Assembly: GCA_001936135.1 (NCBI GenBank)
Contig: CP012817.1
Location: forward strand, 2,232,001 to 2,296,000
Source: Saccharomycopsis fibuligera x Saccharomycopsis cf. fibuligera
Taxonomy: Eukaryota; Ascomycota; Saccharomycetes; Ascoideales; Saccharomycopsidaceae
Direction: 5' to 3'
Length of the DNA stretch: 64,000 nucleotides
In this document: piece after piece, positions 53,437-62,998 of the stretch
Layout of the letters: each line of letters opens with the position of its first letter
How positions within the stretch are numbered: position 1 is the stretch's first letter
Position numbers and translations under genes: made by a program
Notes under the pieces: model-generated
Seen by the model: the letters and a program-made list of their open reading frames with translations, nothing else
What the model was told of the DNA's origin: nothing
Databases searched by the model: none

Positions 53437-55293
53437 ATGATCAGGGTTTTGCTATCAATGCAGATAGCTGGTTGTGTTTTACCGCTTGCCAGCGCCAGCC
53501 CAATGAAATTCATAGACAAGTACTTGCAGAATCATATTGGAAATAAATTCATGATATATGACGATGATAGCAACATCATAAACAACCCAGCACATGGACA
53601 TAGCGACTCTACTCTCATAATAATAATTGGAGTCACTATAGGCTGCTTTTTGTTGCTTCTGATTATCCTACTAGCCTTGATATTGAGAAGAATTGTCTTG
53701 AATAGAGCACCCCTTCAATTGAGCAACAACACTCCTGGCTCGTTTGCCGATGAGCAAGAAGAAGAGGAGAATATCTTAACATTACCTTTAGAAGAAAGAC
53801 AACTTTACAAACAAGCAAAACTATATCTACAATTCAATCGCCCAGAGCTTGCTACTGACTTGACTTTATCACAATACTTGACTATTGAAGAAAAAGGTCT
53901 TTGTGCATGGGACTTTATCCCCGATCGAAGTTTGCCTCCAGGAATAATCACGGTAGAAAGCAAGACGGAAATCAGTTTTCATAATCAAAACAATAATTTC
54001 AACATCAATTACCCATGTTCTATTCAATCGAACTTACCTATCCCAAGAACTAATGATGTTTACTATTTTGAAGCAAAGATTTACAATTTACCATTCCCCA
54101 ACGATACACAAATGTCAATAGGCTTGGCAACGAAACCCTATCCGTTTTTTAGACTTCCAGGAAGACATCAGTTCTCTGTAGCATATGATAGCGATGGTTC
54201 GAGAAGATTCAACAACTCTTTTTCTTTAAATGAAAAAGAATCCAAAATTTTTCCGAGAATTGAAAAAGGTGATGTTATAGGTGTGGGCTACAGAACTAGA
54301 AGCGGTACTATATTTTTCACCAGAAACGGCAAAAAGCTATCTGAGCGCAAAGTTGGCGGCCACATTAAAAACCTTACTTGCTTACTATACCCAACTATTG
54401 GTGCATCCAAAAACTGTGATATACATATCAACATTGGTCAGCTTGGGTATGTGTTCATTGAAGCTAATGTGAAGAAATGGGGGTTTGCTAGCATTGACGG
54501 AACATTACCTCCGCCTCCGCCATACAGCCAAGTTAGCGATGACGTGCTTTTAGAAAGTGGCTCAGAAATGGATGATGATGACTATTATAGTAGAGAAAAT
54601 GATGAATTTTTCTCCTTTGATAGTAATAACACACATAATCTATTTGGACTGCAAACCAGTAATAGTTTACCAAGCCCATCCGCAACAACTACATTTTACG
54701 TCAACGATAATGAGAATAATAATGGCTCTATACCCAATTTTCCACCACCATTTTGGGCAAGTAATGTTAGCATTGTTGATAATATTACATTAAACACGCT
54801 AGATTCAGTGCTTCCGCCTGTTTACACCTCAGACAATGAGAGAAGTGATCCAAATACTCATCATCATTATCATGTTGATAGAGCAACGCAACATGAAGAA
54901 GTAGCCGGTGATAATGAAATAATCAACAATGACGAGGATGGTGATTTCTATGCTAGTGAAAATGAAGCGGAAGAAGCAGATCTTACAGGAAGTTCGGCTC
55001 AATTAACCCTGACGACTCCTACTGTTATTGCTACTGCTTCCAATGTTGCTGACACTGTCGCGGAAGATCACGAAGAAGGAAATGATGTACGAGATCTGGA
55101 AAGCTCTGCTGGGCAGGTTCAAAAGTTACGCGATAATGATAATGACAATGTCGATGATGATGTCAGTTTCAACAATATCATGGGAAAAGAGAAAAAGGAA
55201 GTATACCGAAATGATGAAAACGACGAAGTAGTTAGTGATAGTTCTAGTCAGCATAACCATGGTAAGCAAAAATTGGATAATGGTAGTCTGTAG
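53437..55293 (+). CDS. SSH4: Rsp5 adaptor with SPRY domain, Ssh4/Ear1 family
   Basis: 618 residues from the ATG at 53437 (Ssh4 579, Ear1 550 in S. cerevisiae). The in-frame codons upstream have no ATG. Ssh4 and Ear1 recruit the HECT ligase Rsp5 to membrane proteins at endosomes and the vacuole for multivesicular-body sorting. A short N-terminal hydrophobic stretch is followed by one strong membrane segment (STLIIIIGVTIGCFLLLLIIL, about 58-86), a B30.2/SPRY domain at about 170-340 (YYFEAKIYNLPF, SIGLATKPYPFFRLPGRHQFS, GDVIGVGYRT, FFTRNGKKL), and an acidic disordered tail. Two PY motifs for Rsp5 WW domains are visible: PPPY at 360-363 and PPVY at 460-463. The order of segments fits the family exactly. 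Ssh4 and Ear1 are not separated here. Confidence 0.94.
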   Translation: MIRVLLSMQIAGCVLPLASASPMKFIDKYLQNHIGNKFMIYDDDSNIINNPAHGHSDSTLIIIIGVTIGCFLLLLIILLALILRRIVLNRAPLQLSNNTPGSFADEQEEEENILTLPLEERQLYKQAKLYLQFNRPELATDLTLSQYLTIEEKGLCAWDFIPDRSLPPGIITVESKTEISFHNQNNNFNINYPCSIQSNLPIPRTNDVYYFEAKIYNLPFPNDTQMSIGLATKPYPFFRLPGRHQFSVAYDSDGSRRFNNSFSLNEKESKIFPRIEKGDVIGVGYRTRSGTIFFTRNGKKLSERKVGGHIKNLTCLLYPTIGASKNCDIHINIGQLGYVFIEANVKKWGFASIDGTLPPPPPYSQVSDDVLLESGSEMDDDDYYSRENDEFFSFDSNNTHNLFGLQTSNSLPSPSATTTFYVNDNENNNGSIPNFPPPFWASNVSIVDNITLNTLDSVLPPVYTSDNERSDPNTHHHYHVDRATQHEEVAGDNEIINNDEDGDFYASENEAEEADLTGSSAQLTLTTPTVIATASNVADTVAEDHEEGNDVRDLESSAGQVQKLRDNDNDNVDDDVSFNNIMGKEKKEVYRNDENDEVVSDSSSQHNHGKQKLDNGSL

Positions 55294-56856
55294 GAAGTGG
55301 GTCTATCTTGAATGGAATGGTTAATAAGCTTTCATTCCTTTTCCAAATTTAACCTGTTATTTAGTTCAAACCTTTTTTAAATTAATTTCATCTACAAAAT
55401 TTACAAATTCAAATCCATCTCATAGCTTTTTCAGCAAACCATAAGCTGATAGACATTCATTTTGACTCAAGGCAATATTTTATTTCATTGACACAGTTTT
55501 CCATCTACAGGCTTGGTTTGAAACTGCTCCTTCAAGCTTCAGGTTTCAGTCGTATTTCGAAAAGGCTTTTCTCTGCAATAACCACCACCACAGACTCTTG
55601 TTCATTGCATTGTGCTTCTAATAATTCCTGTTCATGATATTTTTTGTTTATGACCTCTTATTTTACTGAACGGGATCTTTCAGTTTTCTCTTTTGTGCCT
55701 ATAATTGAGGTGATGGCAGATTTTACGTTAACGACAAACTAATTGTATTTGAGTCATATTTATGCTGTTTCATACTGTTTTTGTTTTCTTGTTTTTGTTT
55801 TTGTTTTTGTTTTTTTTTTTTTTTTGTTTTTTTTGGTCATTTTTTCATTTCTTTACCATTTAAAAACTCATGAACATAAAATTCGTTAACTTGTTTTGTT
55901 GTTCTACCTTTCAGATTTTTTCTTATAAATTTTACTTGCTTTGTTTTTCTGTTTCTTTTTGTTTTCTTCTTTTTATAAGCTTTATGTTTCATTTCGGTCA
56001 GTTGGGATTTTTATCTACATTCTTTATTTTCAGTTTCCAGTCATTATTTTTTTTAAAGGGTCTATCGGTATATATATACTCGATTGTCAAAAAGTATCAT
56101 AGATGAGTATTTTTTGTTTTTTTGATGCCAAAATTTTGTCTTCACTTTTAGTGCCCTTATAAACTTTTAGTATACCCCATCTTTTCATTAGAACATTTGG
56201 TTACCGGCTAATTTTTCTCTTGAGCTTTTGTGTCCAAAGAAGTATAAGAAAATAAATTGCTGGTGGAAGTTTTGACATCTGCGTAAATAAAGGCATGGCT
56301 GTTTCTCCGAGCACTCTGTTTTATGTTGCGCACGCTTATCCACTCATGGCTTGTAAAACTGCATGATATAAAACGTTCCCAATGGATGATGTCAAAATGT
56401 GCTATTTTTTTTTTTTTTTTAAATTTCTATAGTCTGATGGTAATTGATAGCTAAAAATTATCATTAAGCAGCAACTGACATGTGGTAATTTGTTTGGGAA
56501 GAAAAGCGTTCACCATGGGAAAATGTACACAACCAAAGCACGTTTCACTAACACTGTTGGACGATAAAATTCAAGCAAAGCAACGACCCAAACACAAGAG
56601 AATCAACGAGCACACCAGATCGTTTTTCTTTCAAAAGGTGCCTGCATGGATCCAGGATTATTTACCGTTATACAATATTACGCAGCATGCATGATATGAT
56701 ATAGACCAGGATTATCAATGACAGGTCTATTGTGTTACGCGTCAATATCAACTAATCGTGAACCCTGGTCAGAGTCTTTCAAAGCCGCGCACACGGAGAA
56801 GGTGCTCGGCTGAGTGTAAATGGGATGTGTGATATACTTTAAAACTGAAATGAAGA

Positions 56857-56889
56857 TTATGGACATACCGCACTAAGGTATGTCCATAA
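56857..56889. other. perfect 13-bp inverted repeat with 7-nt loop
   Basis: TTATGGACATACC (56857-56869) and GGTATGTCCATAA (56877-56889) are exact reverse complements, separated by GCACTAA. They lie 1.6 kb from the nearest gene. Confidence 0.9.
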
Positions 56890-57109
56890 ATTACAGTTCA
56901 AGAATTCTACCAATGGTCGAAAATTTAAAATTAGGTGCTAGAGCTGAAAGATTTTGAGGGCTATTACAAAAATCGCCGATAGCAGACCTCTGAGCAGAGA
57001 TTTTTGGTTTGGGATTTTTGTATATGTTGTCTATCACTGAACCTCGCGCAAAGTACGCTCTGTCTGGGAAAAGAAGGGCCAAAGTCTCGTAAGTATTGCT
57101 GTGCAAACA

Positions 57110-57110
<1 letters not shown>

Positions 57111-57137
<27 letters not shown>
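57111..57137 (+). repeat. (CA)13 microsatellite
   Basis: 27 bp of uninterrupted CA dinucleotides, intergenic. Confidence 0.95.
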
Positions 57138-57142
<5 letters not shown>

Positions 57143-59571
57143 AATAAACCACTGCCACATTACATACTTGTGGACATCTTAAAAAATGCACTACATGCAA
57201 CACGTTAAACGCGGTGTACCTACCTTGCAACCACAATTTTGTCCTTGTGTATAAACTAGTGATACAGGACGAACATATCTTTGCTATCACTAAGTATGTT
57301 AGCTCCGCACATTACATCAACGTCCGCTGTAATTCCGCAATGTTGAACAATGTCGGAATATCGGAATTAATGATTTATTAAACTTGACAATGCACTCCGC
57401 AAAAAAGTAATTTTTCGAGTAGCGGTACTAAGTTACTAGTTGATTAATTAAAGTGTTGATTAATTGGCTAGCCACTTGGTTGATTGAAAAATGTCTTTGA
57501 TAACTGCGAAATAGCACTATACCTTCTACATATCTTTCTGCAGGTTTACAAAAAAGTGACTTAATTTTCAAGAGCTGGATGGAATTGAATCAATAAACTG
57601 TGCATGTACACACAAGAAAACGACTTGTTGAACAAAATTAATTTGACATAACTTGAGTTGCAAACTCTTCCTTGACTTTCCCTACCTAGATATGGTTCAT
57701 ACCAAGCTTTGCTCTGTTCCGCCCCCCTTTTATCCTTTTTTTATTATCTTGAATTCTTGGAAGTGACTGTTCTTCGGGACATATGGTAGTCACTCAGCAC
57801 AACTCAACTCGGTATCTCAGTATTTCAAGGACCGCCCCCAATGTTCTATATTCTGAAAATCATATAGGAAGCTACTTTAGCTTTCAGCCATCCACCTTCA
57901 CAGCCCCACCCGCAATGTTATTTACTCACTTACTTTACTCGCATTGCTATATAGTTATAGTTTGACACCGATCGTATGCCTGCTCAGTCGGTATACTCTG
58001 ACAATAGCGGCAATTGTGCAACTCTCTCCAGCACTCGAGCCCAAAATATACATAATGGGCTAGCGCATGTTGGCTGAACTTCAATCTGGCTGATGTTTAA
58101 ACCGTCAGTCACTGCTTATAGTAAAGTAATGGCTGTATAATTCAAAACTGACACTTAATTTGGCAAATAAACTAAAATTTCTTTCAGTCCAACTTTATTT
58201 ACTCTAATTTGGGGCAAAAAAAAAAAAAAAAAAAACATTGAGGGTCTGATACCTTGAAGTTCACCCTAATTTAATATTAATATTAATATTGATTTCAACT
58301 AACGAAACAACTCCCCCAAGAACAGTAATTAAAAAGGTGATTAGTTTGCCACCGATTTCAAATTGGAATGGCTCATTATAGGTAAGTAGCATGACGAGCT
58401 TCGAAATTATCCAGAGTGGGGAGCATCAATACTGCCCACGATCCGCCCACCCTCGTAAGTTACCCAAATACTCTAGCTTTCAACAATACAGTGTGTTTTT
58501 CCTGACCATCTATCTATCTTTTTACTAACCGGTAGTGATTCCGTAAATTTGTAGGGTTCTTACTTGTAAGAAATTTTCAAATCAGAAACTGTCTCTGAAA
58601 AATAAGTTTTAGAAATAAAGATTGCCAAGGACGCCTGTCGTATATGAGCCAATGTGCTCGTTTCCCCCTTACCTACACGGACTATACATACAAACAAATT
58701 AATTTTTTTTTTTTTTCACTTTATACGAGAGGAGTAATGTCAGCGATATAACTGCATGTCATGTAGGCACTGTCAGTCAGTAAGCTTATAGTATACTACT
58801 GCGGCGGAGCAACTGTTGGTCAAGTCATTTGATACTCAGTAGCACTTTAGAAAGCTCCAGAACAGTAATAAAAAATTCAGTTGGTATCAATTGCATTCTC
58901 AGCGTACCACGCTATTACAGGATGACGAACATCATCACTTAAAGTGGTACTGAAATGGTATGCACTTCTACAGCAATTCCAAATTATATACAAATAAGTA
59001 TTCAATTGATCTATTGGGCAGGCATATACGCTAATTCCGAGAGAGAAAGTAATAATAAAAAACATATGGAAATCAAGAAAACCAAATAGAAGTAAAAACC
59101 AACGGTTGATTCAAAGTAAAAAATGCAAATTCAGTCAAAAATGATAACACCTCATTATGAAGAATATATATGAAAGAAAAAAAGGGTGTAATAATATATA
59201 TAGAAATGTGATTGTTAATGTTCATTAAAACGGCAAATTCAAATAGTAATGTAAGACGAAAATCAATTTATGAGAGAAATAAATAAAGACAACCCATCAC
59301 AACTGCAGGAAAACGAGAGAAAAAAAGATATTTGACGAGAATCAGCATACCCATACCAATGGCAAAAAAGAAAATAAAAATAAGAATTCAAGTAACAAAA
59401 AGACAGAGTTAATACACAATAAAAATTGACTAATTCAGATTGAAGAGTGAAGAATAAAAATGTTATTTTTTTGGTTACGTTTTCCAATATTTTTTGTTAA
59501 TTGATGCAAGTAAAATAGTAAAATATTAAAAAGAAAAAGTTAAAGAGTGACTGTGAAACTTCCCACAAGAC

Positions 59572-60153
59572 TTAAATAGTGGCTTTAGTCAAGAATGGAA
59601 TTGAAATTCTCAATCTGTGAGTAAAGGCCATTTTTGGCACACAGCCAATCAAACACAAAGCACCATTCAAAATGAAATAATTCAAATCATATTTTGAATA
59701 ATGTGTAGAAGCCAAGAATAAAAAGATCGGCACCAAGAACAAGAATTTTTTGGTTGGAGTGTATTGGTCACCATTATCTATCTGTTCCCACATTGTCAAG
59801 TTGTCGTAAGCGCCGGCGTTGCACTCAAATGGAGTACCTTTAACTTGGTGGAACATGATGTAGGTAGCGATAATGTAGGCGGCGTTAGTTAAAGTCCAAG
59901 ACAATTCAGCGTTAGAGCCCGGAAATGAGTTGAAGAAAGCCTTCAAAACGGCAATGACAATGATGTGAATCAACCAAGCGCCCTTAGAGTGGACCCAAGT
60001 GGCGTTTAAGTTTGGAAGAGAATTTTGATCATTGATTTCTTCATCACTTTCTGGCTCAACGTGGGAAATGATGGAAGACGATCTTCTTCTTGATTTTGGG
60101 GAAGAAGTGATTGGAGACAAAGTATTGTGAGATTTACTAGTGACAGTGGACAT
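59572..60153 (-). CDS. ORM1: Orm1/Orm2 family regulator of serine palmitoyltransferase
   Basis: 193 residues from the ATG at 60153; upstream in-frame codons have no ATG. Orm proteins (216-222 residues in S. cerevisiae, ORMDL in humans) sit in the ER membrane and inhibit serine palmitoyltransferase. The family core NATWVHSKGAWLIHI lies at about 50-64, followed by membrane segments, then GTPFECNAGAYDNLTMWEQID and KKFLFLVPIFLFLASTHYSKYD, and the tail GCVPKMAFTHRLRI. The N-terminal tail has a Ypk1-type phosphosite run, RRRSSS with Ser25-Ser27, matching the sites where Ypk1 relieves Orm inhibition when sphingolipids are low. ORM1 is used as a family label; only one copy is in view and Orm1 and Orm2 are not separable here. 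Confidence 0.96.
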   Translation of the reverse strand: MSTVTSKSHNTLSPITSSPKSRRRSSSIISHVEPESDEEINDQNSLPNLNATWVHSKGAWLIHIIVIAVLKAFFNSFPGSNAELSWTLTNAAYIIATYIMFHQVKGTPFECNAGAYDNLTMWEQIDNGDQYTPTKKFLFLVPIFLFLASTHYSKYDLNYFILNGALCLIGCVPKMAFTHRLRISIPFLTKATI

Positions 60154-61064
60154 TGTTATTGATATTGGTATTGATATCGCTACTGATGTTTGGCTGCTTT
60201 TGTTGTTCTTGCTGGTGTGCACGACAGAAACCGTGGAGTTATAAGTAAAGTGCAGTCAATAGTGTGTGGTGTGGTACGATACTGGCGCTTGTAAGCGAAT
60301 AGTCGTGACCAATCGAATGATTAACAATAGATGTGTGGAACTGGTATTGAAGGACAGTCAGAAAAGGAACAAGTTTTCAAAAAAAAGTGGCACAAAACAC
60401 CGAATCTAATGGCAAAATGTGCTGATTATTTATTCTTTTGTTGAACTGTGTTGTATCGAATTGCGTTGAATGACGACAATATAGTGGTACAGTACGTAGG
60501 GACCAGATGATGGAAACTATGGTACCGTTTTCTGTATACTTGGAGGCAGTAAACGTAAATTGATGCTTGTTTGATTAATTGACACCGTTGAATAATCCCT
60601 GTTGATGCTTCAGATTATTGCTAGGGATTAATTTCTTTTTGGTACGGAAATTGAATAATGAGGGAGCAAAAGCACAAAAAGAAGTAAGGGGAATACAGAA
60701 AAAAAGGTTCGAAAGTGCGTCAAAGGGACAAATAAGAAGGATTAAAATATAAAAGATTAAAGATGAAAGATAAGGATAAGAAACAGAAACAGAAAAAAAA
60801 AAAGGACAGAGCGGACTACGGGGCAGGGCAGTATATATAAACACAAGCAGCAACAGCAAAAGAAAGAGAAAAAAATAAAAAAAAAAAAAAAAAAAGAGAG
60901 AGAAAACAAGATTCTGCAATCAGTCAGGCAGTCAGCCAGACAGCCAGACAGCCAGTACGGGAGCGACAAGAGGAGCAGAAAACACAATACAAAAGCAAAA
61001 AAGAAACGACGGTTTCTGCAAATACATGCAAGAGTCGGCAGGCAGCAGGCGGCAGGCGGCAAAC

Positions 61065-61088
61065 AAAAAAAAAAAAAAAAAAAAAAAA
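61065..61088 (+). repeat. A24 homopolymer
   Basis: A run of 24 A next to the GC-rich island upstream of ORM. Confidence 0.95.
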
Positions 61089-61146
61089 TAAACAAAGTGA
61101 CCATGTCATGTGCACACGCATTTGGCGTACTGTTGCATCATATAAC

Positions 61147-61364
61147 TCCGCAAGGTCGCATGACTGCCGTGCGGGATCCCGAGCGCTCTGCGGGCGCCTT
61201 GCGGGCGCTTTGCGAGGAGATCCGCTGTTCTGGTCAGGCAACTTCGGTTAACGGTAGGCAAAAGTGCACTGCACTGCAGATTACTATTGACTATATTTGC
61301 GAGCCGTCAGAGCTAACTCCGCATCGCTTATTCCGCACTGCCTCTAAACTGAGTTAGCTCCGCA
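61147..61364. promoter_or_regulatory. cluster of four TCCGCA motifs upstream of ORM
   Basis: TCCGCA occurs at 61147-61152, 61318-61323, 61332-61337 and 61359-61364, all on the plus strand, with AACTCCGCA twice and TAGCTCCGCA once. TGCGGA contains the CGG half-site used by Zn2Cys6 regulators (Rdr1-like). The assignment to a factor is inference. Confidence 0.4.
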
Positions 61365-62930
61365 ATTAATCACCCAAGCACTTACCTCAATTGCAGTCAA
61401 CGGCAGCCAGTTGCAGTCAATTCAGGTCAATTCAAATCAGCCATCGCCCCTCCATCGCAGTGCTCAGCATGAACATGCATTCCAAAGCAGCAGCACACTA
61501 CCACAGCATCGCCAACTCGACTCCACGAAGTACTATGGATGAACTCTGTGACAGCTATGATGTTTACAGTCAGGAACAATTGCCGTTAGCAGTGTTAATT
61601 GCCGTTTGCCATGTCACCATTGCGAATTCTTATCTGCCTTACCTAGTTTCCGAGGCTCCCCAACCATGTGTACACACAGTGAAAACGCTGACCGGTCACC
61701 CATCAATAAATTTTACTTCATAGTGTGCCAAAGTAGCATGGTGATGGCATAGGATCAAAGACAAAAGGCAAAGGCCGTAGGCCATCGCCGTGAACATCGC
61801 CCTTCCGCGGACAGCAATCGCTATCGAAAAATCAAACCCTCTAACAGTCTGCAAGTCACAAAAAGATGGTTTGAGCAATTAGACATACAGACAATCATTT
61901 ACCGGAAAACTCGAAGCATTGCGACCCGGCTAATCAATTAGTTTCGATACTTATCGCACGTAATTGCACATAATTGAAAAAAGTTGTATTATCAAATATG
62001 ACATATTCCCAAAAAGGAAACTCACTTACTTGCTTCTTAATTTGTTTAGACACCATAGAGCTTCGCCATACTACTTACTTCATCCCGGGGAAATTGCTTG
62101 GCTAAAAAACGTAGGAATATATACGATATCACTGAGAAATGAGCTAATTGTACACATATACACACGCAAAGTCTCGCAATGCTAAATATCCGATATCAGG
62201 TATCCTTCTAGCCCGCTGCTTTCTGTTTGCGGTTTATAGCTTTGTAGTTTTGTGAATTGTCTACCCCAGCTACACGGTCGCGTCAAACAATCCTAGGGGT
62301 GACAAAGCGGAAGAGCAACCCCAAAGTGGTAGGGGCAGTGCCAAGGGAGTCTGGCAAAGGGCCTGGTGAATTTAATTAAAGAAACTGTATAGTGGAATTC
62401 CTTTTTTATTTTTTTTTAATTTCAAGTTTGGTAGTTGGCGATGTACGTCAGACGAGCTTCTATGATCCCACCACAATTACCGTGAAGCAGCGCTGCTGAT
62501 AGTCATACACCCTAACGTTCGAAAATTGTAAATGCGAGTCAAACTACGAACGGAAAATTATATATTTACTAAAATTATTAGACAGTGTACGAGTTTAGAG
62601 AGAAGCCATTTGTCCATTATCACAATACGTAATCAATTCCACTATAAATAAAAAACACAAAAAAAACAGTTCTACTGCAAACCAATTTGCATAGACCCTA
62701 GTTGACGCAACCCATATACTAGATTAAAAACATAATATAATAACAAGAAAAAAGTTATAATATATAAGAAACACTGAACGGGTCGCAAAGAAACAAACGT
62801 TAATAAAAAAACAGGAACCAAGTCAACCAAAAAGAAAACAAAACAAGATGAAAATGTTATACAAAGTAAGCTTTCACAAAATATAAGAAAGCAAAGAACC
62901 ATTAGAATAAGCCAAAACCAAAAAAATTAC

Positions 62931-62968
62931 AATAATAATAATGATAATAATGATAATAATAATAATAA
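62931..62968 (+). repeat. AAT/GAT trinucleotide microsatellite
   Basis: About 38 bp of AAT and GAT triplets running into an A run, 30 bp past the RIM101 stop codon. Confidence 0.9.
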
Positions 62969-62998
62969 AAAAAAGCAATATAGCACCTGGACTATACC

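Larger units (their letters stand above)
55294..59571. other. 4.3-kb intergenic region between SSH4 and the ORM gene
   Basis: A convergent gap with T-rich SSH4 3' flank (TTTTTG repeats at 55765-55835), a 13-bp perfect hairpin at 56857-56889, a CA microsatellite at 57111-57137, three TCCGCA motifs at 57304-57401, an A tract near 58217-58235, an intron-like signal at 58382-58535, and the A-rich ORM 3' flank from about 59050. No protein gene was recognised. A 59-codon frame from the ATG at 56515 has no family likeness. Confidence 0.5.
60154..62998. other. 2.8-kb region upstream of ORM and downstream of RIM101
   Basis: No gene was recognised. From ORM outwards it holds an A-rich/pyrimidine segment, a CAGCCAGA-type tandem repeat at 60929-60955, A24 at 61065-61088, a GC-rich island at 61090-61340 with four TCCGCA motifs, and unremarkable sequence to 62.9 kb. 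An AAT/GAT microsatellite lies at 62931-62968 just past the RIM101 stop. Confidence 0.55.

Noticed and set aside
56515-56694. 59-codon frame from an ATG in the SSH4-ORM gap.
   Set aside because: No similarity to any family I know, no neighbours or signals that support it, and a length within chance.
60154-60222. 23-residue N-terminal extension of the Orm protein.
   Set aside because: It would start at GTG. The ATG at 60153 gives a normal Orm N-terminal tail.
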